Shown: piece by piece, positions 9,580-18,510 of the stretch | Layout: every line of letters begins with the position of its first letter | How positions within the stretch are numbered: position 1 is the stretch's first letter | Source of the DNA: Thermomicrobium sp. | GTDB taxonomy: Bacteria; Chloroflexota; Chloroflexia; Thermomicrobiales; Thermomicrobiaceae | NCBI GenBank assembly: GCA_025060175.1 | Contig: JANXBE010000001.1 | Coordinates: 62,001 to 126,000, forward strand | Length of the DNA stretch: 64,000 bases | Reading direction: 5' to 3' | Position numbers and translations under genes: made by a program | The notes under the pieces: model-generated | Seen by the model: only the letters and a program-made list of their open reading frames with translations | The model's database searches: none | What the model was told of the DNA's origin: nothing

Positions 9580-9600
9580 CTCTGTGTGGAGAAGGGGTCG

Positions 9601-10968
9601 ATGGCACTGCCGCAGGTCGCGATCGTTGGGCGTCCGAACGTCGGAAAGTCGACACTGTTCAACCGCCTCTTGCGACAGCGGCGGGCCGTCGTCGAGGCGG
9701 TTCCCGGGACGACGCGTGACCGGTTGTATGGGGTCGTCGAGTGGAACGGACTGCGGTTCGGGCTCTTCGATACGGGTGGGCTCCTGACCGAAGAGGAGAT
9801 CGCACGGTCGTCCGAGCGCGAACTCGTCGAGGCGATTCGGGCGCAAGCGGAGTTAGCGATCCAGGAAGCGGACGTCGTCATTTTCGTCGTCGATGCCGCG
9901 ACGGGCTCGACAGCGGGAGACTGGGAGGTTGCTGAATTCCTTCGCCGATCCGCGAAGCCGGTGGTGCTCGTCGCCAACAAAGTCGACTCACCCGCACAGG
10001 AGCTGCAGGCGCTGCAGTTCTACGAGTTCGGACTCGGTGATCCCATTCCGATCTCTGCATTCCACGGACGCGGCATTGCAGACCTGCTCGACGCGATCGC
10101 GGCGCTGTTACCGAGTCGGGAAAGCGAGCGCGCACCGATCGCGGCCGAAGCGCCCAAAATCGCGATCGTTGGTCGACCGAACGTGGGGAAGTCCGCCTTG
10201 CTGAACGCAATCCTCGGTCAGCCACGGCAAATCGTCTCCCCCATACCGGGGACGACTCGCGATGCGGTCGATACCGAGGTGGTTTGGAAAGGACAACCGA
10301 TCGTGCTGATCGATACCGCCGGGATACGGCGACCTGGAAGAATCGAACGCGGTATCGAGCGGTACAGTGTGTTGCGAGCGGAACGGGCCTTGGAACGGGC
10401 AGATGTGGCCATCCTCGTGATCGACGCGAGTGAACCATTCACGCATCAGGACCAGGCCGTCGCCGGCAAAGTGCTGGATGCAAAGAAGGGGATCGTCATC
10501 GCGGTCAACAAATGGGACTTGTTCGAACACATGGAAGGCGCCCGCGAGGCGTTCGAGGAAGACGCCCGAAGTTTCCTGGACTTCGTCTCGTGGGCGCCCC
10601 TCGTTTTCGTCTCCGCTCTGACGGGCAAGAACGTCGAACAAGTCGTCGACCTCGCCTTGATCGTCGTTGCGGAGCGATCGCGAAGGATCCCAACGGCGGA
10701 GCTGAACGAGTTTCTCCGCGAGGCGGTTGCGCACCATCCACCGCCGACGAAACCGGGAAAGTGGGTGAAGTTCTACTATGTGACCCAGCCAGCGGTGCAT
10801 CCACCGACGTTCGTGTTCTTCTGTAACCGTCCGGAGCTCGTGCACTTTTCCTATCGGCGGTACTTGGAAAACCGCCTGCGCGCGCGGTACGGGTTCTTGG
10901 GTACCCCGATCGAATTGGTTTTTCGGGAACGGAAACGTTCCGCCCCGGCGTGGGAGCGGGAGTCCTGA
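9601..10968 (+). CDS. der: Ribosome biogenesis GTPase Der (EngA)
   Basis: Essential double-GTPase that assists 50S subunit assembly. Start ATG 9601, with a purine-rich GAGAAGGGG site before it, gives 455 residues; the frame extends upstream through the terminator and is not coding there. Domain 1 has [13 protein letters not shown] and NKVD. Domain 2 has [14 protein letters not shown] and NKWD. The KH-like C-terminal domain closes with [13 protein letters not shown] and FFCNRPEL. Its own promoter probably lies between the terminator and the start or overlaps it; none is clear. Confidence 0.95.
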   Translation: MALPQVAIVGRPNVGKSTLFNRLLRQRRAVVEAVPGTTRDRLYGVVEWNGLRFGLFDTGGLLTEEEIARSSERELVEAIRAQAELAIQEADVVIFVVDAATGSTAGDWEVAEFLRRSAKPVVLVANKVDSPAQELQALQFYEFGLGDPIPISAFHGRGIADLLDAIAALLPSRESERAPIAAEAPKIAIVGRPNVGKSALLNAILGQPRQIVSPIPGTTRDAVDTEVVWKGQPIVLIDTAGIRRPGRIERGIERYSVLRAERALERADVAILVIDASEPFTHQDQAVAGKVLDAKKGIVIAVNKWDLFEHMEGAREAFEEDARSFLDFVSWAPLVFVSALTGKNVEQVVDLALIVVAERSRRIPTAELNEFLREAVAHHPPPTKPGKWVKFYYVTQPAVHPPTFVFFCNRPELVHFSYRRYLENRLRARYGFLGTPIELVFRERKRSAPAWERES

Positions 10969-11008
10969 GTTCGGGGGTCGATCGCGACGGGTGAGGCGTG
11001 AGGGGAGA

Positions 11009-12298
11009 ATGGCCCAGATGGACGAGCGTCTGTGGGATTGGGATCCGGAAGTTGCGGCTGCGATCGCGTGCGAGGAACGACGTCAGAGTCGAACGATCGA
11101 GCTGATCGCCTCGGAGAACTTCACGAGTCCGGCAGTCCTGGCTGCTGTCGGTTCGGTGCTGACGAACAAATATGCGGAGGGATACCCAGCTCGTCGGTAC
11201 TACGGTGGCTGCGAGTGCGTCGATCGCGTGGAGGAATTGGCCATCGAGCGAGCGAAGCGCCTCTTCGGGGCCGCGCACGTGAACGTCCAACCGCACTCCG
11301 GAGCACAGGCGAACCTGGCGGCGATGTTCGCCGTGTTGAAGCCCGGAGACCGAATCCTGGGCATGAATCTGCAGCATGGGGGTCATCTCTCCCATGGCGC
11401 GAAGGTCAACGTCTCCGGACGATGGTTCGCGGCATTCTCGTACGGCGTCGACAGTGCGACGGAGCGGATCGATTACGACGCCGTCTGGCGGATCGCTCGC
11501 GAGGTGCGGCCGCGTCTCATCATCACTGGCGCGAGTGCCTATCCACGGGTCATCGATTTCGCGCGGTTTCGCGAGATCGCCGACACGGTCGGCGCGTTGG
11601 TGCTCGCTGACATCGCCCACATCGCCGGGATCGTCGCCGTCGGTCTCCATCCCACTCCCGTCGGCGTCGCCCAGCTGGTCACCACGACGACGCACAAGAC
11701 GCTGCGTGGGCCACGGGGAGGCATGATTCTCTGCGATGCCGAGTTCGCGGAGGCCGTCGACAAGGCTGTATTTCCCGGGACTCAAGGTGGGCCGCTCATG
11801 CATGTGATCGCCGGGAAAGCGGTCGCGTTCGGTGAGGCACTCGAGCCCTCCTTCCGTGTGTACATCGAGCGAGTGCTCGAGAATGCGCGCGTTCTGGCGG
11901 AGACGCTCGAAACGGAAGGTCTCCGGCTCGTGTCCGGAGGGACGGACAATCATCTTCTGCTCGTCGATCTCCGACCCCTCGGGATCAGCGGTCGGAAGGC
12001 TGAGCAGGCGCTCGACGAGGTCGGTATTACCGTCAACAAGAATGCGATTCCGAACGATGAGCGACCGGCGACGCAGACCAGCGGTATCCGGATTGGAACG
12101 CCGGCGATGACGACTCGCGGCTTCGGTCCTGACGAGATGCGTCTCACGGCTCGGTTGATCGCGCAGGTACTGCGTGCACCGGATGATCCGGTCGTCAAGG
12201 AGCGGGTCCGCGCGCAAGTAGCAGAGCTGGCTTCACAGTTCCCGGTGCCGGGAGTTACGATCGGCGTGACGACCGCTGCAGATGACGTGGGCGCGTGA
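11009..12298 (+). CDS. glyA: Serine hydroxymethyltransferase
   Basis: PLP enzyme interconverting serine and glycine with transfer of a one-carbon unit to THF. The ATG at 11009 gives 429 residues; ATG 11018 lies at a better distance from the GAGGGGAG ribosome site and is a real alternative. [20 protein letters not shown], and the PLP lysine Lys230 in [14 protein letters not shown] are intact. It fits the glycine/one-carbon theme of the upstream purine and gcv genes, though der lies between. Confidence 0.96.
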   Translation: MAQMDERLWDWDPEVAAAIACEERRQSRTIELIASENFTSPAVLAAVGSVLTNKYAEGYPARRYYGGCECVDRVEELAIERAKRLFGAAHVNVQPHSGAQANLAAMFAVLKPGDRILGMNLQHGGHLSHGAKVNVSGRWFAAFSYGVDSATERIDYDAVWRIAREVRPRLIITGASAYPRVIDFARFREIADTVGALVLADIAHIAGIVAVGLHPTPVGVAQLVTTTTHKTLRGPRGGMILCDAEFAEAVDKAVFPGTQGGPLMHVIAGKAVAFGEALEPSFRVYIERVLENARVLAETLETEGLRLVSGGTDNHLLLVDLRPLGISGRKAEQALDEVGITVNKNAIPNDERPATQTSGIRIGTPAMTTRGFGPDEMRLTARLIAQVLRAPDDPVVKERVRAQVAELASQFPVPGVTIGVTTAADDVGA

Positions 12299-12328
12299 AC
12301 GAGTGGGGGCGCGGATCCGAGGGAACCC

Positions 12329-13435
12329 ATGATCCTCGAGCGAGCAGCGATCGCCGTTGCGACGTTCGCCGTCGCGGGGTTCGTCACTGCAGCCCTCATC
12401 CCGCGCGTGATCGTGGTCGCGCGAAAATTCGATCTCTTGGCGTATCCCACCGAGCCACGATGGGTGCACACGAAACCGGTTCCGCGAATCGGCGGGTTGG
12501 CCATGTTCGTCGGTTTTCTGAGTGGGCTCGCGGTGACGTTCGCCCTCCCTGTCGAACGTTTTCCGGTCGAGGTGGAACGGATTCTGCTGCTGGTCCTCGG
12601 TGCCTCGTTGATTCTGGCGGCGCATCTCTACGACGATCTCATCGGTCTCTCGCCGCGGGCGAAGCTCGCGTGGCAGATCGTGGGCGCGTCCGTGGCGGTA
12701 CTGCCGCGACTGCGCGGTCCGGACCACGGGCTGGTGATCGAACAGTTCAATAGTCCCTTCGGCGGGGTCGTGGTTCTGCCGCTGCTGATCGCGATTCCAG
12801 CGACGATCTTCTGGATCGTCGGGATGATGAACACGGTCAACTTTCTCGACGGACTTGACGGTCTGGCCGGCTCGGTCACGCTGATTGCAGCGCTCGTTCT
12901 GTTCGTGCACACGTTTTTCCGTCCTCCTGGTAATCCACAGTTCACGATCTCCTTGCTGGCAGCTGCGTTACTCGGCGCAGTCGGCGGGTTCCTGCTGTTC
13001 AATTGGCATCCAGCGCGGATCATGATGGGTGACTCGGGTGCGATGCTGCTCGGGTATACGCTTGCGATCTTGGCTATCATCGGCGGCGCGAAGATCGCTA
13101 CTGCACTCCTGGTGCTCTGGGTGCCGATTCTCGACGTCGCCTGGCTGATCGTGTATCGACTGTGGAATGGGCGCTCACCGATGGAGGCGGACCGAGGTCA
13201 CCTGCACCATCGGCTGCTCGACCTCGGTTGGTCCCAGCGACGCATCGTCGGGGCGTTCGTCGTCATCTCCTCGGTCTTCGGTGCCTTGTCATTGCTGATG
13301 CCGGCACCCGTGTACAAGTTCGTCACCCTCATGGTGGCGGGTGTTGCAGGGTTGGTCGTTCTCTCATGGCTGGCACGCGCGAGGCCGCTCTCGACAGGGG
13401 CCCAGCGTGGGCATGAGGAACCCCATCTTCCCTGA
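12329..13435 (+). CDS. Undecaprenyl-phosphate sugar-1-phosphate transferase (WecA/TagO/MraY family)
   Basis: Polytopic membrane enzyme of glycosyltransferase-4 (PNPT) type that loads a sugar phosphate, usually GlcNAc-1-P, onto undecaprenyl phosphate to begin a surface polymer. It has 368 residues with about ten hydrophobic segments. Family signatures are PRIGGLAMF near residue 52, the Asp pair in LYDDLIGL (102-103), NFLDGLDGLAG (171-181) and the loop GHLHHRLLDLG that distinguishes WecA/TagO from MraY. Acceptor sugar and final polymer cannot be told from the sequence. Confidence 0.9.
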   Translation: MILERAAIAVATFAVAGFVTAALIPRVIVVARKFDLLAYPTEPRWVHTKPVPRIGGLAMFVGFLSGLAVTFALPVERFPVEVERILLLVLGASLILAAHLYDDLIGLSPRAKLAWQIVGASVAVLPRLRGPDHGLVIEQFNSPFGGVVVLPLLIAIPATIFWIVGMMNTVNFLDGLDGLAGSVTLIAALVLFVHTFFRPPGNPQFTISLLAAALLGAVGGFLLFNWHPARIMMGDSGAMLLGYTLAILAIIGGAKIATALLVLWVPILDVAWLIVYRLWNGRSPMEADRGHLHHRLLDLGWSQRRIVGAFVVISSVFGALSLLMPAPVYKFVTLMVAGVAGLVVLSWLARARPLSTGAQRGHEEPHLP

Positions 13436-13471
13436 GACGATTCGCCAGGTTCAGCACGGAGGAGTCGGACG

Positions 13472-13939
13472 ATGCCACTCTACGAGTATCGGTGTCGGTC
13501 GTGCCGACGTCGCTTTACCCGCTTCTTCCGCTCGATCCAGTCCGCTCGTGATCCGGAGAGCTGTCCGCAGTGCGGGGCCAGCGAAGTGGATCGACTCGTC
13601 TCGCGCGTCGTCGTGCGCCGGTCGGGCCGGGAAGCGGGTTCGGGCCTGACCGATTGGGATGAGAGCGACGGGGGAGGTTTGTCGGAGGATGCGGAACGCT
13701 GGGGTGATGAGGACGATGCGGAGCTGCCTGATCTTCCAGAGACAGAGGACCCACGCGAGTTGGCGCGGTGGATGCGACAGATGAGCGCAGAAACCGGCGA
13801 GCCGCTCGACGAACCATTGGAACGGGCGATCCAGGATTTGGAGCGTGGCGAGGACCCGGAGCGGGTATTGGAACGACTCGGCGAAGAGGCGGGGGAGCCC
13901 CGCGAGGATGTTGACGGGCAGAACGAGGATGTGATCTAA
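13472..13939 (+). CDS. FmdB-family zinc ribbon protein
   Basis: Small putative regulatory protein of 155 residues. The N-terminal zinc ribbon has Cys8-x2-Cys11 and Cys31-x2-Cys34 after the typical MPLYEYRC start. The remaining two thirds are acidic and low in complexity (Glu/Asp rich) and resemble nothing specific. Function of the family is unknown beyond metal binding. Its TAA stop overlaps the stop of the convergent UbiB-like gene inside a shared CTAA. Confidence 0.8.
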   Translation: MPLYEYRCRSCRRRFTRFFRSIQSARDPESCPQCGASEVDRLVSRVVVRRSGREAGSGLTDWDESDGGGLSEDAERWGDEDDAELPDLPETEDPRELARWMRQMSAETGEPLDEPLERAIQDLERGEDPERVLERLGEEAGEPREDVDGQNEDVI

Positions 13940-15651
13940 CGATTTCGCCACAACTGCCAGGCCACGACGAGGGTCGCGATCACGATACTGGCTAATCCCA
14001 GTGCGAGCAACGGACCAGCCCAGCTGACGAACCACGCTGGATGCCAGACATTCAGGAGCAGACTGAAACTGATGGCTGCGGCGGCGAGTAGGATGGCGAT
14101 GATGAGTCGATTGACGAGCGCGTTGAGCTGGTGAGTCGCCTCCGGTAATTCCGCGAGGTGCATAGTGACTTCCAGTTCAGCCTGTTCGATCCGCCGCAAG
14201 AGACGGTCGACGCGGCGCGGCAGCTCGACGGCCTGTCGCGCTCCGTCTTCTGCCATGCGCAGCAGATGCGGGAACCAGGACGCAGGGAGGTACCGCTCGA
14301 CAATCAACCTGCGGACGTATGGTTCTGCGATCTGGAAAGGGCGGAACTGGGGATCGAGTCGTTGGCCAACTCCCTCATGCATGGAGAGCGTCTTCATGAG
14401 CAGACTCAGTTCCGGCGGTAGCGTGAGGCGCCACCGACGGATCAGGCGGAAGAAATCCTCGGCGATTTCCCCCATGCGGTATTCGCCGAGCGAGAGGCCG
14501 AGATAGCGATCGACGAGGTGTTGCAGCTCGCGGCGGAGGGCGGGGCGGTCGGCTTCGTGACGGACGATGCCGAGTCGGCTGAGGCTATCGATCAGCGCAT
14601 CTAGGTCGTTTCTCACCAATGCGATCAAGGCGTCGAGCAGTTCCGCACGGTACCCGGGGTCGAGTCGACCGACCATGCCGAAGTCATAGACCACGATGCG
14701 CCCGTCGGGCAGGACAGCGAAGTTCCCCGGATGTGGATCGGCGTGAAAGAAGCCATGGACCAGCACGCAATCGAGGACGAACCGTGCTGCGCGGAGCGCG
14801 AGATCCGTGCGGTCGATCCCGGCACGGTCGAGTTCATCGACACGATCGATCGGAATGCCCTCGATCCGACGCATGGTGAGCACCGTGTCCGTGGTGCGGT
14901 GCCAGAAGACGCGCGGGATGACGATGTCGGGACGATCGCGGAGTAGGATGCGAAAACGGTCCGCATTGCGTCCCTCTCGGCGATAGTCGAGTTCGCTCCG
15001 GATCGTCCACGCGAACTCGTCGACGAGTCCCGTGAGGTCGTAGAGGCGGGCGAGTTGACTGCGGCGAGTGGCAGTAGCGGCGAGGTCGCGCAGGAGCGCG
15101 AGATCTTCCTCGATGACGTCGGCGATCCCGGGCTTCCGCACTTTCACGATCACCGACGTGCCGGTCGGAAGCGTTGCGGCATGGACTTGCCCGATCGACG
15201 CGGACGCGATCGGTACGGGATCGAAGCGTGTGTAGAGTTCCTCGAGCGGGCGTCCGAAGCTCCGTTCGATTTCAGCGATGATTTGCTCGACCGGAACCGG
15301 TGGAAGGCGATCACGGAGCAAGGCGAGCTGTTCGATGTAGGGAGGGGGCAGCAGGTCGGGGCGGGTAGAGAGGATTTGGCCCAGCTTGATGAAGGTCGGG
15401 CCGAGTTCTTCCAGTGCGAGGCGCAGTCGGACCGGTACCGGTACGGGATGGGAGCCGGGTGCGTGCTTCGGGCGAGGCTGGAGTGGTATGCCGAGCTGGT
15501 CAAGCAGCCAGGCGAGTCCGTGTCGGGAGAGGATGCCGGCGATCTCGGTCACACGGCGTCGGTGGACGAGCAGCTGTCGCGGCCACGAGGAGCGCGGTGT
15601 CACCAACGATCTGCCACCTCCGAAGTGGTGCCAGCACGAACTGGCGTCCAT
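13936..15651 (-). CDS. UbiB/ABC1-type atypical kinase
   Basis: Member of the ABC1/UbiB protein-kinase-like ATPases, linked in other organisms to isoprenoid-quinone and membrane lipid homeostasis. Seen are GPTFIKLGQILSTRPDLLP, the Ala-rich nucleotide loop SASIGQVHAA, the catalytic block FFHADPHPGN, the metal-binding DFGMVG and two C-terminal transmembrane helices in the last 60 residues. The frame stays open far upstream antisense to htpX, which is not coding. ATG 15651 (571 residues) sits 8 bases after a minus-strand TATACT, suggesting a leaderless message. TTG/GTG near 15602-15605, behind a GGAGG, is an alternative start. Confidence 0.88.
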   Translation of the reverse strand: MDASSCWHHFGGGRSLVTPRSSWPRQLLVHRRRVTEIAGILSRHGLAWLLDQLGIPLQPRPKHAPGSHPVPVPVRLRLALEELGPTFIKLGQILSTRPDLLPPPYIEQLALLRDRLPPVPVEQIIAEIERSFGRPLEELYTRFDPVPIASASIGQVHAATLPTGTSVIVKVRKPGIADVIEEDLALLRDLAATATRRSQLARLYDLTGLVDEFAWTIRSELDYRREGRNADRFRILLRDRPDIVIPRVFWHRTTDTVLTMRRIEGIPIDRVDELDRAGIDRTDLALRAARFVLDCVLVHGFFHADPHPGNFAVLPDGRIVVYDFGMVGRLDPGYRAELLDALIALVRNDLDALIDSLSRLGIVRHEADRPALRRELQHLVDRYLGLSLGEYRMGEIAEDFFRLIRRWRLTLPPELSLLMKTLSMHEGVGQRLDPQFRPFQIAEPYVRRLIVERYLPASWFPHLLRMAEDGARQAVELPRRVDRLLRRIEQAELEVTMHLAELPEATHQLNALVNRLIIAILLAAAAISFSLLLNVWHPAWFVSWAGPLLALGLASIVIATLVVAWQLWRNR

Positions 15652-15659
15652 CAGGGAGC

Positions 15660-15667
15660 AGTATAAT
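15660..15667. promoter_or_regulatory. Overlapping divergent -10 elements for ubiB-like and htpX genes
   Basis: Plus-strand TATAAT (15662-15667) precedes htpX, and minus-strand TATACT (complement of 15660-15665) precedes the UbiB-like gene. They share four base pairs. No good -35 hexamers were found for either. Opposite transcription should be mutually exclusive if both are used. Confidence 0.55.
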
Positions 15668-15702
15668 CGCCTCCGCGGGTCGACAGGCGGGAGGACGAAA
15701 CC

Positions 15703-16611
15703 GTGTACTCGGTGCGGCGGATCGAAAAATGGGTGCACGATCCCGGTTTGACCACACGAATGGTGCTGGTCCTCGGGGGACTGGTTCTCCTGTATGTCGT
15801 ATTTCTGACCGCCATGATCTGGAGCGGAGTCGATGCTGTCACGGTCCTGGTCGTCGCGGTTACCTTCGCGGTGTTTCAGTTGTTGCTCGCTGAGCCACTG
15901 GCGTTGCGGAGTGTCGGGGCCCGGATTCTGCAGCCGGATGAACTTCCACGGGTCCAGGATCTCGTCGAACGGGTAGCTGCCTTGGCCGGCATTCCGCGCG
16001 TGCGTGTCGGTCTTATCGAGACACCGATGCCCAATGCGTTCGCGATCGGGAGGGGGATCCGGTCGTCGACGGTAGTGGTCACCCGTGGACTGCTCGAACT
16101 CCTCGGAGACGAGGAGCTGGAGGCGGTATTGGCACACGAGATCGCCCACGTGCGCAATCGTGACGTACTGGTGATGACGATCGCGGGTTTTTTCGTCGTG
16201 GTGGCGCAGCTCGTGTTTCGCATGCTGCTCTGGGGCGGGAGTGGCCGATCGAGTCGCGATCGCCGCGGTGGTGGTCTCGCTCTCGCGTTCCTCGTTTCGC
16301 TGGTCGTGTGGGTGGTCGGGCAGTTGCTTCTGCTCGCGCTCTCGCGCTATCGGGAGTACGTCGCGGATCGGATGGCCGGCATCCTGACTGGGCGACCACT
16401 CGCACTCGCGTCTGCGCTGCTGAAGATCAGCGGGCAGATCAGCCGAATTCCGAGTCGCGATCTCCGCGAAGTGGAGGAGATGGCGGCCTTCTTCATCATC
16501 CCGCCAGTGCGTACGGAGAGCCTCTTGGCACTCTTGTCCACGCATCCTCCAGTTGCCGAGCGGGTACGTCGACTCGAACAACTGCAGCGGCAACTGGAGG
16601 GGCTCGCATGA
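15703..16611 (+). CDS. htpX: HtpX-like M48 membrane zinc metalloprotease
   Basis: Membrane quality-control protease that degrades damaged membrane proteins. GTG start at 15703 with GGGAGG nine bases upstream, 302 residues. Transmembrane segments lie at about 18-40, 44-62, 164-182 and 203-222. The HEIAH zinc motif is His145-Glu146-x2-His149, and the third ligand is expected in the REYVADRMAG segment. Its TGA overlaps the ATG of PspAB, and the pairing of HtpX with PspAB is a known gene neighbourhood in envelope-stress loci. Confidence 0.9.
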   Translation: MYSVRRIEKWVHDPGLTTRMVLVLGGLVLLYVVFLTAMIWSGVDAVTVLVVAVTFAVFQLLLAEPLALRSVGARILQPDELPRVQDLVERVAALAGIPRVRVGLIETPMPNAFAIGRGIRSSTVVVTRGLLELLGDEELEAVLAHEIAHVRNRDVLVMTIAGFFVVVAQLVFRMLLWGGSGRSSRDRRGGGLALAFLVSLVVWVVGQLLLLALSRYREYVADRMAGILTGRPLALASALLKISGQISRIPSRDLREVEEMAAFFIIPPVRTESLLALLSTHPPVAERVRRLEQLQRQLEGLA

Positions 16612-17183
16612 AGCGCCTCCTCGACATTCTCCTCGGTCGTGCGGCCCAGCCAGCCCCATCGCGAATCGATGGGCTGATCGCGATTAGCACGGCGGCTGTC
16701 ACGATGGAGGCGCAGCTCGGTCTTGCTCCGCGGCCGATCGCGGGACTCGTCTTCAAGCCGATGGAGTCGGTCTATTTCGAGCGAGCGCAGGAGGAGCTGC
16801 AGGGGATTCTCGAGATCGCCGTGGCTGAAACGAAGAGTTCCTACCGGCTCTGGACAGACGCGTACCGCTATCGGTGGGTCATCCTGGAAGATCCGGATTT
16901 TGCGGATCTCGTCACGACGCTCCATGGTGCGAGCCAAATCTTGATCGAGCACGGCTTCGGGGAGCAGTTGCTGGCAGCGGTGTTTCGCTTCGATGATCGT
17001 GAGGGGCGGCCCTTCTACTGGGTCTATCAGTTCAAACTGGGCAAATTCACGCCGTTCGCTCCGCAGGGTGGTCGGCGACGAGACGAGGCCATGGAAATGC
17101 GGATGGTCGCGGTGCTGGAGCGCGAACTGCCAGTAGAGCGCCGACCCGAAATGTGGTACGCGTTGTGGGATCTACCACTGTAA
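16608..17183 (+). CDS. pspAB: PspA-associated protein PspAB
   Basis: 191-residue protein matching the PspAB family, found beside HtpX and PspA in Actinobacteria, Chloroflexota and archaea. The ATG at 16608 overlaps the htpX stop (ATGA), so they are translationally coupled. The opening MKRLLDILLGR, the central FERAQEELQGIL and the late FRFDDREGRPFYWVYQFKLGKF fit the family. No catalytic motif is evident. A role in sensing or adjusting membrane stress is inferred from context only. Confidence 0.8.
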   Translation: MKRLLDILLGRAAQPAPSRIDGLIAISTAAVTMEAQLGLAPRPIAGLVFKPMESVYFERAQEELQGILEIAVAETKSSYRLWTDAYRYRWVILEDPDFADLVTTLHGASQILIEHGFGEQLLAAVFRFDDREGRPFYWVYQFKLGKFTPFAPQGGRRRDEAMEMRMVAVLERELPVERRPEMWYALWDLPL

Positions 17184-17335
17184 ATCGGTGCTCGGCCGCA
17201 CCGCTGGACTCCGGGGGGACGGGGAAACTGCTTACCGGTGTCCCACGACGAACCTGCTGCTGCGCACGTGAAGTGCCGCTCGGGCCGCGTCTGGAGGGTT
17301 CGATACTCTGCTACCCGGCGGCACGCACGAGGGCG

Positions 17336-17353
17336 GAGCGGACCCGTCCGCTC
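17336..17353. terminator. Hairpin between convergent pspAB and pspAA
   Basis: GAGCGGAC (17336-17343) and GTCCGCTC (17346-17353) are perfect complements separated by two bases; the real loop would open further. No T-run follows on either strand, so a termination role for the two convergent transcripts is only plausible. The rest of the 218-base gap shows nothing else convincing. Confidence 0.35.
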
Positions 17354-17401
17354 CACGCTGATGACGTCGTTCAACCCGTCGAACACCGATCCACAGCGGG
17401 G

Positions 17402-17680
17402 TCAGCCCGGGATCAACCCTTCACCCGCGAAGAGGTGACGCGCTTCCTCGAGCGTCGTATCGGGAGGAGGCAAGATGACGTCCGATTCGACGAACTCGTC
17501 CGGTGAAACAGGGATTCCGTGACGGCGTACGAGGTCCAGCAGTTCGGTGAGGAGCGCCTGGAAACGCGCCTCGTCGCTGGCAGCGACTGCTTCGACGAGT
17601 GTGTTGTCGAGTGCATTGAGACGGTCGTACAAACTGCTCTCGACGCGATACTGTCCTTCGGTGAGGATCCGCACGATCAT
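17402..17680 (-). CDS. pspAA: PspA-associated protein PspAA
   Basis: 92-residue protein of the PspAA family, encoded directly after pspA. Its ATG overlaps the pspA stop by four bases. It begins MIVRILTEGQYRV, has a helical middle (LYDRLNALDNTLVEAV) and ends with ESDVILPPPDTTLEEARHLF, the usual family layout. It is a soluble protein without a membrane segment. PspAA is known as a genetic partner of PspA; its biochemical role is not established. Confidence 0.85.
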   Translation of the reverse strand: MIVRILTEGQYRVESSLYDRLNALDNTLVEAVAASDEARFQALLTELLDLVRRHGIPVSPDEFVESDVILPPPDTTLEEARHLFAGEGLIPG

Positions 17681-18417
17681 CGCTGGCCTCCTTCAGGAAG
17701 CGGCTGTGGATTCTCCCCGCGGCCTAGCTGCGCCCGAAGTGCGGCGAGTTCTGCTTCGACCGACTCGCTGACGCTGATGCGGGCGAGCTCACGCTCGACC
17801 ACGTCTTGACGGGTACCGGTGAGATCCTCCAACGCGCCGGACGCGAGCAGCTCGTCGATGGCGGAGGCACGCGCTTGCATCTGCTCCGTCTTCTGCTCGG
17901 CTCGCTCGATCGCGAGACCGACGTCGGCCAGTTCTTCGGAGATCCCCGTGACTGCTTCGTTGATCCGTACCTGCGCTTCCGCAGCGGAATACTGGGCCTT
18001 GATGACTTCCTTCCGCGTTCGGAACGCCTCGACCTTGGCACGCAGACGCATCTCGGCTTGCTCGAGTTTCGCCTGTTCCTGCTCGAGCGTCTGGATCTGC
18101 CTGTCCAAGTCGTTCACTTGTTGCTGGGCGAGTGCCTTCCGCTCGAGCGCGAGACGCGCCAGATCCTCGCGACCCATGCTCACCGCTTGACGAGCCTGTT
18201 CGGTCAGTCGATCGAGCGATTCTTGCAGCTTCGCACGCTGTAATTCGAGGCGCCGTTTGGAGGTTGTCACGTCGACGATGCCGCGTCGGACTTCCTGCAG
18301 GAGTTGAAGCTGTCGCTCGTAGGCGTACTCGAGTGTCTCACGGGGGTCTTCGGCACGATCGAGGAGACGACTGAGCTTGACCTTGACGAAGGTGGTCATC
18401 CGCGAAATCAGGCCCAT
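17677..18417 (-). CDS. pspA: PspA/IM30/Vipp1-family membrane-remodelling protein
   Basis: Peripheral inner-membrane protein that assembles into ESCRT-III-like rods and rings and protects a leaking membrane. It has 246 residues, almost entirely coiled coil. The N-terminal amphipathic helix MGLISRMTTFVKVKLSRLL is the membrane-binding element, followed by AEDPRETLEYAYERQ. ATG 18417 has an AAGGGAG site seven bases upstream. A clear promoter lies at 18452-18480. Downstream it overlaps pspAA. Confidence 0.93.
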   Translation of the reverse strand: MGLISRMTTFVKVKLSRLLDRAEDPRETLEYAYERQLQLLQEVRRGIVDVTTSKRRLELQRAKLQESLDRLTEQARQAVSMGREDLARLALERKALAQQQVNDLDRQIQTLEQEQAKLEQAEMRLRAKVEAFRTRKEVIKAQYSAAEAQVRINEAVTGISEELADVGLAIERAEQKTEQMQARASAIDELLASGALEDLTGTRQDVVERELARISVSESVEAELAALRAQLGRGENPQPLPEGGQR

Positions 18418-18451
18418 CGCGAGCTCCCTTCGGTGGCGCGTACCTGCTGCT

Positions 18452-18480
18452 AGTATAGGTGGGAGGGGACACTGGTACAA
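18452..18480 (-). promoter_or_regulatory. Promoter of pspA-pspAA
   Basis: On the minus strand, TTGTAC (complement of 18475-18480) and TATACT (complement of 18452-18457) are separated by exactly 17 bp. The transcript would start about 28 bases before pspA. A plus-strand TACAAT (18476-18481) overlaps its -35 and could serve the divergent SDH protease gene. No sigma-54 type element is seen. Confidence 0.65.
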
Positions 18481-18510
18481 TCGAACGACTCACGCGTGGG
18501 GAGGAGCGCA

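Noticed and set aside
15652-16659. Upstream extension of the UbiB-like frame to about 907 codons
   Set aside because: This part is antisense to htpX and reads as His/Arg/Asp-rich shadow sequence. The family match starts only after the ATG at 15651.
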